Source of the DNA: Paenibacillus sp. BIHB 4019
GTDB taxonomy: Bacteria; Bacillota; Bacilli; Paenibacillales; Paenibacillaceae
Assembly (NCBI RefSeq): GCF_002741035.1
Contig: NZ_CP016808.1
Span: 3,476,001-3,540,000, forward strand
DNA length: 64,000 nucleotides
Direction of reading: 5' to 3'
Shown: one piece after another, positions 8,643 through 17,068 of the stretch
Position numbering within the stretch: the first letter of the stretch is position 1
Layout of the letters: each line of letters starts with the position of its first letter
Program-made: the position numbers and the translations under genes
The notes under the pieces: generated by a model
The model's database searches: none
Seen by the model: only the letters and a program-made list of their open reading frames with translations
Told to the model about the DNA's origin: nothing

Positions 8643-9560
8643 ATGAGTTTTTCGGCAGCAGCGTTAAAAGATATTTCTCCATTCGTGCGTTTTGTTAAAA
8701 TCATCAAATCCGCCGAGCTATCGGGCGAGTGGCTGGATTTTGACCACGTATTTACATTTATTGAGCAGGGGCAAGCCGATTTTATATTAGATGGCGTTCG
8801 CTATCAGCTTGGAGAAGGCGATGCCATTGTGATGCCGCCGCTGATGACGCATTTCATTCGCTCTACGTCGAGCGAGCCGCTGATTCAGTATATTTTTCAC
8901 TTTGATTTATTCCATGATGTTAACCGCGAACGTTGGCAGTCCATTGGCATCGTAACGGGTGAACAGCTAGTCATTCCACAGCGTGAGCAATTGCTGCAAG
9001 GCTTGCATCCGGTTTCCGCCATTAGCGGGCCTGACCGCATGGAACTGAAGAAGCTGTTTCTCGTCATGCGAAAAAGATTTATAGAAGGCGGCGTTACTAG
9101 CGAACTGGAGCTTAAGGCAATGGCATTGCAACTGCTCGTGTTTTTTCTCCGCAATCAAAACGGGCATGAGCGTCAAGAAGGCACACAGGCGAAAGCGTGG
9201 GCGCCAATCCAGCAATGCATTGACTATATTCAGCAGCATTACGCTGATCCTGAACTGGATAATGATCGCATAAGTGGGCAATCCGGTCTGTCGCCGGGCT
9301 ATTTATCCAACTTATTTAAAGAGCAGACGGGCGTCACGCTTCATAAGTATTTGACGTATGTGCGCATTGAGCATGCCAAAAAACGGATTATGGCAGGCAG
9401 AGAGACGTTGACCGCGATATCGGCGGGCAGCGGATTTTCGAGCATTCATCATTTTAGCCGAATATTTAAACGCGAGGCGGGCTTGACACCCAGCCAATTC
9501 AAGGCGGAGGCATCAGGCCCTATTCGAAGCCTCATAGGCGATAGTCCAACCACTACATAA
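8643..9560 (+). CDS. AraC family transcriptional regulator (cupin N-terminus)
   Basis: A 305-residue regulator. The N-terminal ~110 residues form a cupin-like sensor (HVFTFIEQGQADFILDGVRYQLGEGDAIVMPPLMTHFIR). The C-terminal ~100 residues hold two helix-turn-helix motifs (ISGQSGLSPGYLSNLFKEQTG and AISAGSGFSSIHHFSRIFKREAGLTP). It starts at the ATG at 8643 after GGAGGAGGGG. It lies immediately upstream of, and on the same strand as, a dehydrogenase and a sugar isomerase, so it probably controls them in response to a sugar or sugar acid. The ligand is unknown. Confidence 0.85.
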   Translation: MSFSAAALKDISPFVRFVKIIKSAELSGEWLDFDHVFTFIEQGQADFILDGVRYQLGEGDAIVMPPLMTHFIRSTSSEPLIQYIFHFDLFHDVNRERWQSIGIVTGEQLVIPQREQLLQGLHPVSAISGPDRMELKKLFLVMRKRFIEGGVTSELELKAMALQLLVFFLRNQNGHERQEGTQAKAWAPIQQCIDYIQQHYADPELDNDRISGQSGLSPGYLSNLFKEQTGVTLHKYLTYVRIEHAKKRIMAGRETLTAISAGSGFSSIHHFSRIFKREAGLTPSQFKAEASGPIRSLIGDSPTTT

Positions 9561-9576
9561 CGGGAGAGTGCGTCTT

Positions 9577-10596
9577 ATGAAAAACACGCAAATTGAATTT
9601 ACAGCGCCATGGAAAGTAGAAGTGAAGCAGGAGGAGCTGCAAGCCCAGGTTCCAGAGCTTACAGGCAATCAGGTGCTGGTGAAAAAGCATTATACGCTCA
9701 TTAGCCCTGGCACGGAGCTTGCTTGTCTTTCGGGAGGCGAAGGCTGGTTCCATATGCCATCTGTACCAGGGTATGCGGCAGCTAGCGAAATTGTAGCCTT
9801 GGGGCCAGAGGCGGCAGAAGGCTTCCAAATTGGCGATATGGTGTTCCATTACGGCAAGCATTCCCGCTATGAGCTGACGACGACAAGCGGGGTGTTTCTT
9901 AAAGTGCCGGACAGTTTGCCGCTGGCTTGGGCTCCTTTTACACGAATGGCCACGGTAGCAATGACAAGCACGCGGGTATCGTCGATTGAACTGGGCGATT
10001 ATGTAGCGGTGACGGGCCTTGGCCTAATCGGCAATATGGCCGCGCAGCTGGCCGGACTCCAAGGCGCTTCGGTTATTGGCATTGATTTAGCTGCAAAACG
10101 CAGAGATCTCGCGAAAAATTGCGGCATCCAGCATGCCATTGAGGCAGGCGCGGATACGCATAAGCAGGTTATGGAGTTGACGGGCGGCAAAGGCGTATCT
10201 ACACTTATTGAAGCGACGGGCGTCCCGCAAGTTATTTTGGATAATGTAGCGCTTGTTGGCCAATATGGGGAAGCGATTTTGCTCGGCAGCCCAAGGGGAG
10301 AGCTGCAAAGCAATGTAACCGACTTGCTGAACAGCATTCATTTGAATGGTCGCGGCTGTGTGACGTTCAAGGGAGCGCATGAATGGCGTTATCCGCTAAC
10401 GCCGGAAGCATTCGTCAAGCATTCCCTTGTGCGCAATTCAGAGGTCGTATTCCGCCTCATGCAATATGGCAAGCTGCAGGTCGAGCCGCTCATTAGCCAC
10501 ATTATGAGTCCTGCTGATGCACCTGCTGCCTATGAAGGATTACGCAATAAGAAAGATGAATATTTAGGTGTGCTATTTAACTGGGAAGAGGTGTAG
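9577..10596 (+). CDS. Zinc-type alcohol/sugar dehydrogenase (MDR superfamily)
   Basis: A 339-residue medium-chain dehydrogenase/reductase. The GroES-like part is N-terminal (TLISPGTELACLSGG, GDMVFHYGKHSRY). The NAD(P)-binding Rossmann motif is GLGLIGNMAAQLAG at residues ~145-158, followed by a fingerprint ending in VIGID. The classical structural-zinc cysteine cluster is missing, as in the bacteriochlorophyllide-reductase-like or sugar-dehydrogenase branch. I prefer the ATG at 9577, which has GGGAGAG at 9562-9568; an in-frame GTG lies at 9568. It is followed 4 bp later by a sugar isomerase, suggesting oxidation of a cyclitol or sugar. Confidence 0.8.
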   Translation: MKNTQIEFTAPWKVEVKQEELQAQVPELTGNQVLVKKHYTLISPGTELACLSGGEGWFHMPSVPGYAAASEIVALGPEAAEGFQIGDMVFHYGKHSRYELTTTSGVFLKVPDSLPLAWAPFTRMATVAMTSTRVSSIELGDYVAVTGLGLIGNMAAQLAGLQGASVIGIDLAAKRRDLAKNCGIQHAIEAGADTHKQVMELTGGKGVSTLIEATGVPQVILDNVALVGQYGEAILLGSPRGELQSNVTDLLNSIHLNGRGCVTFKGAHEWRYPLTPEAFVKHSLVRNSEVVFRLMQYGKLQVEPLISHIMSPADAPAAYEGLRNKKDEYLGVLFNWEEV

Positions 10597-10600
10597 GGGA

Positions 10601-11422
10601 ATGATTAGAGGATTAAGCAGGTCGGGATTAGGCTCCATTACAGATGAACAGCTGATTGCAAAAGCGGCAGAGTACGGATTCGGGATTGTGGATATCGATG
10701 CCAAAGCGCTTGTAGAAAAGCATGGGGAGCAAGGGGCAGTGAAGCTGCTGTCTGACCATCATGTGACTGTAGGCTCAATAGGGCTGAATGTTGAATGGCG
10801 CGGCACGGATGAGCAGTTTCGGGAAGGCTTGAAGCAGCTTCCGCTGCATGCAGCGGCTGCGGCACAATTGGGATGTACAGCTTGCTGTACTTACATTTTG
10901 CCCTCGACGGACAATAAATCGGCCCTATTCACCGTGCTAGCGGTAGCCCGCCTGCGCCAAATTGCTGACATTTTAGATGCGTATGGCATTCGTTTTGCGC
11001 TGGAGTTTGTGGGGCCGCATCATTTGCGGACGGCATGGGCGAACCCTTTTATATGGACGGTTGAGGAGACGCTAGCGCTTATTTCGGCAATAAATCGCCC
11101 AAATGTTGGCTTGTTGGTAGATGCCTATCATTGCCATACGACGGGTTTTACGCCGGAGCATTTGCGGAGCCTCAGAGCTGATCAGGTCGTTCACGTTCAT
11201 ATTAATGATGCCCGCGATCTTCCTGTCGCTGAGCTGCTGGACAATGACCGCCTCTACCCTGGTGAAGGGGTTATTGACCTGAAAGGCTTTCTTGCTGCGC
11301 TCGCCGACATCGGCTACAAGGGGCCAGTTGTACAGGAAATATTGACCCAGAAGGCTCCTGAAGGAACAGCGGATGAACTGCTAAGCCGCTCCAAGGCCGG
11401 ATTTGACAAGGTTTTTGCATAA
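10601..11422 (+). CDS. Sugar phosphate isomerase/epimerase (xylose isomerase-like TIM barrel)
   Basis: A 273-residue AP-endonuclease-2/xylose-isomerase-like TIM barrel protein. Metal-ligand style motifs are visible: FALEFVGPHH (Glu), VGLLVDAYHCHTTG (Asp and His), VVHVHINDA (His, Asp) and VVQEIL (Glu near the end). In the family such enzymes isomerise or epimerise keto-sugars and inosose. The ATG at 10601 directly follows AGGGGA, and the true start is not the upstream TTG at 10568, which lies inside the previous gene. It is the last gene of the three-gene cluster. The substrate is not visible from sequence. Confidence 0.75.
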   Translation: MIRGLSRSGLGSITDEQLIAKAAEYGFGIVDIDAKALVEKHGEQGAVKLLSDHHVTVGSIGLNVEWRGTDEQFREGLKQLPLHAAAAAQLGCTACCTYILPSTDNKSALFTVLAVARLRQIADILDAYGIRFALEFVGPHHLRTAWANPFIWTVEETLALISAINRPNVGLLVDAYHCHTTGFTPEHLRSLRADQVVHVHINDARDLPVAELLDNDRLYPGEGVIDLKGFLAALADIGYKGPVVQEILTQKAPEGTADELLSRSKAGFDKVFA

Positions 11423-11545
11423 AAGGCTCCTTAAGCCAGCAAGCCCGCAGCTAACGGGGCAAACGCACATTTCTTGCAAGCGCCTATACCGTTTCGCCAT
11501 TTCGTCCATAGGATACTGTGTACTTCAACCAAAGGAGATGGACAA

Positions 11546-11677
11546 ATGAGCTACAATGTGGCAAACGCTGGAATTGGCTGTGCCCCTTGCGGTGTAGGCG
11601 GAGCTTTCACAAGCGTAGGATCGATTCTTGTGCTTTTCATCCTGCTTGTAATTATTACTCGCGCTTGCTGGATATAG
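11546..11677 (+). CDS. YjcZ family sporulation miniprotein
   Basis: A 43-residue protein (MSYNVANAGIGCAPCGVGG, then a TM segment SILVLFILLVIITRACWI). The YjcZ family consists of short, glycine-rich, single-helix membrane proteins found on Bacillus and Paenibacillus spores. The ATG at 11546 has AAAGGAG at 11531-11537. An in-frame extension starting at 11474 has no ribosome site and is probably not used. A paralogue follows 84 bp later. Confidence 0.8.
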   Translation: MSYNVANAGIGCAPCGVGGAFTSVGSILVLFILLVIITRACWI

Positions 11678-11761
11678 TCCAGTTATAGGGTCTGGCGGTT
11701 CGGCACCTAACTAGGCGCTGGGCTGCAGGAACGTATATCTGAACAAAAAGGAGTTGAACAA

Positions 11762-11878
11762 ATGAGCTACAATTTAGCAGGTGCAGGCTACGGCCACGGC
11801 TGCAGCCCCTTTACTAACGTAGGAGCGATCCTTGTCCTTTTCATTCTACTTGTTATCATCACTCGCGCTTTCATCTAA
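11762..11878 (+). CDS. YjcZ family sporulation miniprotein, second copy
   Basis: A 38-residue protein starting MSYNLAGAGYGHGCSPF and ending with ILVLFILLVIITRAFI. Its last ~25 residues are nearly identical to the preceding miniprotein, so the two are tandem duplicates. The ATG at 11762 follows AAAGGAG at 11748-11754. It is probably expressed in the sporulating cell like other family members. No terminator stands between the two copies. Confidence 0.8.
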   Translation: MSYNLAGAGYGHGCSPFTNVGAILVLFILLVIITRAFI

Positions 11879-12005
11879 TGAATAAATGTTGATGTCTGCC
11901 GACATGGCTCATAACTTTATTAGGTTTTGCATATCCGCTGCAAGCTATTTCATTCAGACTGCCAGCTTTCCTGAGCGTGCAAAATCATGAAATAGGCTTA
12001 ATCGA

Positions 12006-12034
12006 CCCGGAGCATCCCGCGCTCCGGGCTTTTA
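12006..12034 (+). terminator. Rho-independent terminator
   Basis: CCCGGAGC (12006-12013) and GCTCCGGG (12021-12028) form a perfect 8-bp stem with a 7-nt loop, followed by CTTTT. It ends the YjcZ pair. Confidence 0.7.
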
Positions 12035-12064
12035 CATAGCTTGGGCCGTATATAAGGTGCGAAA

Positions 12065-12085
12065 ACGTAACTATTACGATATAAT
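12065..12085 (+). promoter_or_regulatory. Zur-like operator overlapping the COG0523 promoter
   Basis: ACGTAACTATTACGA at 12065-12079 matches the Bacillus Zur box TCGTAATNATTACGA at 12 of 14 fixed positions. It abuts a -10 element TATAAT at 12080-12085. The downstream gene encodes a COG0523 metal GTPase of the type (YciC/ZagA) that is Zur-controlled in Bacillus subtilis. Site and gene support each other. Confidence 0.65.
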
Positions 12086-12130
12086 AAAGCTTATGTAGAA
12101 GGACAATAATGGGATACGGGAGTTTTGGAG

Positions 12131-13204
12131 ATGGAAAATAGCAAACCGCCAGTTCCGGTCTATTTGCTGACCGGGTTTCTCGGAAGCGGCAAGACGACGC
12201 TGTTGAAACGCATGCTCGATTATTGGCAGGCTGAAGGTAAGAAAGCAGCTGTCATTATGAATGAACTGGGCGATATTAATTTGGATGGACAAGAAGTCGG
12301 AGATGAAGTGCCGATGGCCGAGCTGCTGGGCGGCTGTATTTGCTGTACGATTCGCGGCGATTTGAGCTTGGAGATGAAGCTGCTGATGGATGAGCATCAG
12401 CCAGATATCATCGTTATTGAATCAACGGGTGCTGCGAATCCAATGGAGATTTTGGACGGCGTTACCGAAGCGGCCATGTATATGCGCATTGATCTGCGAG
12501 CGGTTATTACAGTTGTAGATGGCCCCGAGCTGTTAAAGCGTACCCGTGCCGGCAAAGGACGGACGCTTAAGCTGATGCAGGACCAAATTCGCTGCGCGAG
12601 CTTTTTGCTGCTTAATAAGGTGGACAAGCTGGAGCCGGAGCAGCTGGTTGAAGCGCAGCAGGCGCTGCGGGAGCTGAACGCCCACGCCCAAATCGTTGCG
12701 ACGATGCGCTGCATTATCGACGAGTGGTCCTGGCTGGACGCTCAGCAACCGGTGATTGCAAGCTCCGCGGCCTTGCCGCCGACTGCGAACCGGGAAAACG
12801 CTGAAGCTGTCCATGCCTGTGGCCCGGGCTGCTCCCATGAGCATGATGAGGATCATCACCATCATTCTCCCGAGCATGAAGAGCAGCATGCGCACCACCA
12901 CCATTCGCATGACCATGTCATGGCGCTGACCCATTATTTGCAGGGGCCTGTAGACAGCGTTCAGTTTGAAGCGCTGCTAAGAAATTTGCCTGAGCATGTT
13001 TATCGGGCGAAGGGCATTGTGACTTTTACGGATACGGCGAGCCGCTTCTTGTTTCAATATGCCTATGGGGAAAGCGATTTTATGAAAATAACACCGCAAG
13101 GCAAAGTTAATGATGTAGCCGTGTTTATTGGCGAGCATTTTTCCCGGGAAGAGCTGATTGCACAGCTTCAGCAGTTGGAGTACGGCGCTTCTTCTGAAGC
13201 ATAA
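12131..13204 (+). CDS. COG0523 (CobW/ZagA-like) zinc metallochaperone GTPase
   Basis: A 357-residue G3E GTPase. Visible motifs: Walker A GFLGSGKTT at residues ~13-21, the family metal motif C-I-C-C-T (CxCC), Walker-B-like IVIESTGAANP, and the guanine motif NKVD. Residues ~233-265 are a histidine-rich metal-binding stretch (HEHDEDHHHHSPEHEEQHAH and following). The C-terminal CobW_C domain follows (VYRAKGIVTFTDTASRFLFQYA). In the family, such proteins deliver zinc to client enzymes under zinc starvation. I chose the ATG at 12131 because GGGAG at 12118-12122 is correctly spaced for it. The Zur-like box upstream points to induction when zinc is scarce. Confidence 0.85.
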   Translation: MENSKPPVPVYLLTGFLGSGKTTLLKRMLDYWQAEGKKAAVIMNELGDINLDGQEVGDEVPMAELLGGCICCTIRGDLSLEMKLLMDEHQPDIIVIESTGAANPMEILDGVTEAAMYMRIDLRAVITVVDGPELLKRTRAGKGRTLKLMQDQIRCASFLLLNKVDKLEPEQLVEAQQALRELNAHAQIVATMRCIIDEWSWLDAQQPVIASSAALPPTANRENAEAVHACGPGCSHEHDEDHHHHSPEHEEQHAHHHHSHDHVMALTHYLQGPVDSVQFEALLRNLPEHVYRAKGIVTFTDTASRFLFQYAYGESDFMKITPQGKVNDVAVFIGEHFSREELIAQLQQLEYGASSEA

Positions 13205-13274
13205 AGCGAGCCAGCAGTAAGAATGGGGCAAATGGGCTGTCTCCATGCACATAAAGCTGTATTTGCAGCGCCAG

Positions 13275-13304
13275 GCGTCAGAGCAGAAGCTCTGGCGTTT
13301 TTTT
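13275..13304 (+). terminator. Rho-independent terminator after COG0523 gene
   Basis: GCGTCAGAG and CTCTGGCG (13275-13283, 13290-13297) pair around CAGAAG and are followed by seven T residues. Confidence 0.75.
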
Positions 13305-13409
13305 ATGATTCTTCCGCTTTTCTCATGATTATGTTAATTCGTTGATGGACAAAATAACCAAGTAAAGGGGCTGAAGCGATACGCCCTCTTGCATCAAGAA
13401 CTCAGGCAT

Positions 13410-13451
13410 GGCGAAGAAAGGATTTTTAAATTAGCCATTCCTTTCTTCGCC
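13410..13451 (+). repeat. Perfect 13-bp inverted repeat in the leader of the His-rich gene
   Basis: GGCGAAGAAAGGA (13410-13422) and TCCTTTCTTCGCC (13439-13451) are exact complements with a 16-nt AT-rich loop. The repeat ends 30 bp before the next start codon. No T-run follows, so it is more likely an operator or an mRNA hairpin than a terminator. Confidence 0.6.
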
Positions 13452-13480
13452 TGTGCTCAGCAGAAAGGTTGTGTCCAAGG

Positions 13481-13960
13481 ATGAATAAGTCAAAAATAGT
13501 GAGGTCAGCAGCGGCATGCCTGCTCGCAGCGGCCATAGCGGTACCCGCGGCCTATGCCGCCGAGCCTGCCCAGCAGCCGCAGGCGGAGGAACAGCCTGGC
13601 AAGCTGCCAGCTGCCAAGGGCCATTTTCACGAGGAGCATAAAAAGCATCATCGCGAGCACGCGCTGGGCCACGAGCAGTATCGTCTCGCCAAGCTTCGTT
13701 ATATGGCTGAATACTTCGGCATCGCGGTAGAGGGCAAGACAGCCGAGCAATTAAAGAGCGAGCTGAAGGCAGCGAAGGAAAAAGACCCGGCGAAGTGGGA
13801 GGCCTTTAAAGCGGAGCATCGGGCCAAGCGTTTGGAAATGCTGCGCAATGCAGCGAAAGAGTATGGTCTTGAGACAGAAGGAAAAACCGCCGAGCAGCTG
13901 CGCGAGGATATTCGCAAGTTTCAACGCTCCAAGGACACGGCAGATGACAGCAGGCGTTAA
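13481..13960 (+). CDS. Secreted His-rich protein with two tandem helical repeats
   Basis: A 159-residue protein with a clear signal peptide (KSKIVRSAAACLLAAAIAV ... AYA, cleavage near residue 27). A histidine-rich segment follows (GHFHEEHKKHHREHALGHEQ), and then two related units: YMAEYFGIAVEGKTAEQLKS and NAAKEYGLETEGKTAEQLRE, about 48 residues apart. The repeats look like an internal duplication of a helix-turn-helix-like unit; the His cluster may bind metal. The ATG at 13481 is preceded by AGAAAGG at 13462-13468. A Zur-linked metal GTPase lies just upstream, though a terminator separates them. I do not recognise a named family. Confidence 0.65.
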   Translation: MNKSKIVRSAAACLLAAAIAVPAAYAAEPAQQPQAEEQPGKLPAAKGHFHEEHKKHHREHALGHEQYRLAKLRYMAEYFGIAVEGKTAEQLKSELKAAKEKDPAKWEAFKAEHRAKRLEMLRNAAKEYGLETEGKTAEQLREDIRKFQRSKDTADDSRR

Positions 13961-14084
13961 ATTGGCCGTATTTTTCTTGAAACGGTAGCTGCGCCGCCAA
14001 AGTCCTTGATTATGTGTAAAAATATGGCCGGTCTATTATCGGGTACAGGTCCAATATGCCTACAAAAGCAGAGCCGGAAAGCGC

Positions 14085-14115
14085 GAAAGCTCCCATCACA
14101 TGTAGGGGAGCTTTC
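14085..14115. repeat. Perfect 10-bp hairpin in a 424-bp intergenic region
   Basis: GAAAGCTCCC (14085-14094) and GGGAGCTTTC (14106-14115) surround an 11-nt loop. No T-run follows. The intergenic region 13961-14384 otherwise contains the Spo0A-like boxes and promoter listed separately; I found no ORF in it. Confidence 0.45.
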
Positions 14116-14226
14116 AGCTATAACAGGCAACGAGGGTGAGGAAATACAGTTTTTTGAACGTCAGCAGCCAGGCGCAAATGGCTGAAAAACAGCTTTTTCT
14201 CAGTAGATAGAGCAGTTAAATCGAGA

Positions 14227-14255
14227 TTCGACAATAATTGTCGCAATTTGTCGTG
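14227..14255. promoter_or_regulatory. Cluster of Spo0A-box-like motifs
   Basis: TTCGACA (14227-14233) is the exact complement of the 0A box TGTCGAA. TGTCGCA (14239-14245) and TGTCGTG (14249-14255) are one- and two-mismatch copies. The first two form a palindrome CGACAATAATTGTCG (14229-14243). The cluster lies 30 bp upstream of the -35 of the GGDEF-EAL gene. Confidence 0.4.
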
Positions 14256-14284
14256 GTAATTTAAAATATTAAATTAATTTGGCG

Positions 14285-14314
14285 TTGTGTTTGGATTAAT
14301 GCGTCAAGTATACT
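14285..14314 (+). promoter_or_regulatory. Putative sigma-A promoter of the GGDEF-EAL gene
   Basis: TTGTGT at 14285-14290 and TATACT at 14309-14314 with an 18-bp spacer. It is followed by a 5' leader of about 65 nt up to the TTG start. Confidence 0.45.
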
Positions 14315-14384
14315 AGAACTATATCATAATTTGGCAAAATTCGTCGATTCAATAAGCAGCTTCATTTTGGAGGAGGATAGGCAC

Positions 14385-16865
14385 TTGAAAACAATGAGGG
14401 TTGGTATTGCACATAAATTAATTTTTACTTTGGGAGCCCTCATGATCCTGTCTTTCACTTTGCTTGCTTCCATTCAATTAATGAAGCTTTACGACGTCAG
14501 CTTGCGTCAAGGGGAACTGGTTGCGCAAAATCAGTCCAATGCCTACACAACCAAGATGTCCATTGAAACGAACGATGCCTTGATTAGACTTGAAGGACTG
14601 CAGCAATCGTTGCAGCAAATGAAGGAATATAACATGACTGACCGCTCGGAGGCAGTTAGACTCATTGAAAATTTTGTGCGGGAACAGCCTTATATCCTCG
14701 GTGTTTTTACGGTTTGGGAGCCTAATGCATTCGATAATCAGGATGGGAACTTTCGCAACAAAAGCAGCTACGATGATGACACGGGACGTTTTGTCCCCTA
14801 TATTGTGCGTCAAGGCGACAAGATAGTAGCTTATCCTAATAAAAACTATGAGAATATTGGCGAAGGGGACTATTACCAAATACCCAAGCGGACGAAGAAA
14901 TTCGCTCTAATGGAGCCTTATTATTATGATATAAATGGCGAGCGGATTTTGATTTCGTCATTTGTTTATCCGATTTTGGATGAGCAGGGCAAGTTTCTAG
15001 GTGTCGTTGGAGCGGATATTTCCCTCGACATGGTGCAGCAGGAAGTGGAGAAAATCCGACCTATGGGCGGCTACGCGACGATGATAACGGCTGGTGACAG
15101 CTACCTTGCTAATGGACTTGATCGCGCGCTGGTATCCAAGCCTTATTTGCCTTTGCCGAAGGGCGAATCGTTAGAGGAGCTGAAGGAGCAGGCTCTAACC
15201 ATTATGTATACTTCCGACCCCATGTTAGGCGGAACGGTAATGAGGCTGCTTAACCCGATACATATAAAGGATCAAACCTGGTATTTTGAAACGATCATTC
15301 CGAAGGGCAATATGCTCAAGGACTACTATAAAGGCTTAAGCAATACCATCATCATTTCCCTGGTTGCTTTTATTTTCACAACGATGCTGATGATTTTGCT
15401 CATTCGCAAAATTGTGCTCCAAAACATCCGCAAAGTGGTCCACGTGTCCTCGGCGCTGGTGGAGGGAGATACCGACCAGAAGCTGGACATTGATACGAAG
15501 GACGAGTTTGAATTTATGGCGCAGCAGTTCAATCGCATGATTGATCACCGCAAGGCGAGCGAGGAATTAATCGAATTTCAAGCGACTCATGATTTGTTGA
15601 CAGGCTTGCCTAACCGCTACGGCTATACGCGTCATATTGAGCAAATACATACTGTGCCTTACAGCAACAAGCAGGCAGCACTGCTGTATATCGATTTGGA
15701 TCGCTTTAAAGTCATTAACGATACGCTCGATTATGCGATGGGCGACCAACTGCTCAAGCAGTTTGCGGACCGTCTCAAACAAACCGTTGGTTCTAATGGG
15801 CGGGTGTTCCGTTTTGGCGGAGACGAATTTGTTGTGCTGCTGAATGACGTCAATCATATGAATCCGCTGCTGCTGGTAGCTGATGATATTTTGCTTACGA
15901 TTGCCGAACCTATACAATTGAATGACCGGCTATTTTACATTACCGCTAGTATTGGCATTAGTTTGCAGCATGAGCTGACGGAGGAAACCGGCGACCGTAT
16001 GGTCAAGGAGGCGGACACCGCGCTTTTTGTCGCCAAGAAGCAGCGCAATACAAGCAGGCTGTATTCCCCGTCGATGAAGGATGTTTCGAAGCGGGAGCAG
16101 GAGCTTGAAAATGGGCTGTTCCCTGCGCTTGAGGGCGAGCAGTTCGTGTTGTATTACCAGCCAAAGGTAGATTTGAAATCCGGACAAATATACGGAGCCG
16201 AAGCTTTGATCCGCTGGCGCCATCCTGAGTTTGGCATGATCTCGCCACTTGATTTCATCCCGCTTGCCGAGAAGACGGGCTTCATTATCCCGCTGGGGGA
16301 ATGGGTGCTTCGAACGGCATGCAAACAAATCAAGCTGTGGGAGCAGCAAGGCGTCACGGCGCTTACGGTCAGCGTCAATATGTCGATGCTGCAATTTCAG
16401 CAAAAGCATATCGTGGAGACGATCCAGTCCATTATTACAGAAGCTTCTGTCAGACCCGAGCAAATTGAGCTTGAGCTGACGGAGACGATTTTTATGGACA
16501 ACCCCGATCACACGCTGAAAATATTGCGCGAGCTGCAGCAGCTTGGCATTCGGCTATCTCTGGATGATTTTGGAACCGGCTATTCATCCCTTAGCTACTT
16601 GCAAAACATTCCGCTGCATTATCTGAAGCTGGATAAATCATTTATCCATGACATAGTCTCGGATTTCAAGAAGCAAATGATTTTTAAATCGCTCGTTGTT
16701 ATTGCCCATAACCTGAATATGAAGGTTGTGACGGAAGGCGTCGAAACCGACGAGGAGCTGCAAATTATTCGCCAGCATAAATGCGATCTGGTGCAAGGCT
16801 ATATTTATAGTCCGCCGGTTACGGCTGAGTGTTTCATCGAGCTTTACCATAAGCATGTATCTTAA
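14385..16865 (+). CDS. Membrane Cache-HAMP-GGDEF-EAL c-di-GMP enzyme
   Basis: An 826-residue membrane signalling protein that makes and/or degrades c-di-GMP. Order: TM1 near residues 12-36, extracellular dCache domain (FTVWEPNAFDNQDGNF ... GVVGADISLD), TM2 near residues 310-340, HAMP, GGDEF at residues 478-482 (intact FRFGGDEF), EAL at 606-608 (intact, with LTETIF, LDDFGTGYSS, LKLDKSFI and QGY motifs). The allosteric I-site RxxD before GGDEF is absent. Both active sites look intact, so the net activity cannot be told. I prefer the TTG at 14385 because GGAGGAGG lies 8 bp upstream (14369-14376); the in-frame TTG at 14331 has no such site. Monocistronic, followed by a terminator. Confidence 0.85.
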   Translation: MKTMRVGIAHKLIFTLGALMILSFTLLASIQLMKLYDVSLRQGELVAQNQSNAYTTKMSIETNDALIRLEGLQQSLQQMKEYNMTDRSEAVRLIENFVREQPYILGVFTVWEPNAFDNQDGNFRNKSSYDDDTGRFVPYIVRQGDKIVAYPNKNYENIGEGDYYQIPKRTKKFALMEPYYYDINGERILISSFVYPILDEQGKFLGVVGADISLDMVQQEVEKIRPMGGYATMITAGDSYLANGLDRALVSKPYLPLPKGESLEELKEQALTIMYTSDPMLGGTVMRLLNPIHIKDQTWYFETIIPKGNMLKDYYKGLSNTIIISLVAFIFTTMLMILLIRKIVLQNIRKVVHVSSALVEGDTDQKLDIDTKDEFEFMAQQFNRMIDHRKASEELIEFQATHDLLTGLPNRYGYTRHIEQIHTVPYSNKQAALLYIDLDRFKVINDTLDYAMGDQLLKQFADRLKQTVGSNGRVFRFGGDEFVVLLNDVNHMNPLLLVADDILLTIAEPIQLNDRLFYITASIGISLQHELTEETGDRMVKEADTALFVAKKQRNTSRLYSPSMKDVSKREQELENGLFPALEGEQFVLYYQPKVDLKSGQIYGAEALIRWRHPEFGMISPLDFIPLAEKTGFIIPLGEWVLRTACKQIKLWEQQGVTALTVSVNMSMLQFQQKHIVETIQSIITEASVRPEQIELELTETIFMDNPDHTLKILRELQQLGIRLSLDDFGTGYSSLSYLQNIPLHYLKLDKSFIHDIVSDFKKQMIFKSLVVIAHNLNMKVVTEGVETDEELQIIRQHKCDLVQGYIYSPPVTAECFIELYHKHVS

Positions 16866-16936
16866 GGCATGTTCTAGAGCTTGTATGCCTTAGAGTAGGT
16901 TAAGCCAGTCATGAGTAAAATAAGGAAAGACTAACA

Positions 16937-16969
16937 GGAGCTTCCCGTACTAGGGCAGGCTCTTTTTTT
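16937..16969 (+). terminator. Rho-independent terminator after GGDEF-EAL gene
   Basis: GGAGC-tt-CCC and GGG-cag-GCTC pair around GTACTA and are followed by seven T residues. Confidence 0.65.
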
Positions 16970-16987
16970 CGTTCATGGAGGCAAAGC

Positions 16988-17051
16988 TTGTTGTGCGCCA
17001 AAAAATTTGCTAAAATAAAGCGAGAGTTATTTAGTAAATTTATTAACTAAA
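16988..17051 (+). promoter_or_regulatory. Promoter and candidate operator of the LacI/alpha-galactosidase operon
   Basis: TTGTTG (16988-16993) and TAAAAT (17011-17016) form a promoter with a 17-bp spacer. Just downstream, TTTAGT (17030-17035) and ACTAAA (17046-17051) are the arms of an imperfect 22-bp palindrome that would lie at the start of the transcript. This is a sensible place for autorepression by the LacI protein encoded next. Confidence 0.45.
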
Positions 17052-17068
17052 CGAATGTGGTGGATGAA

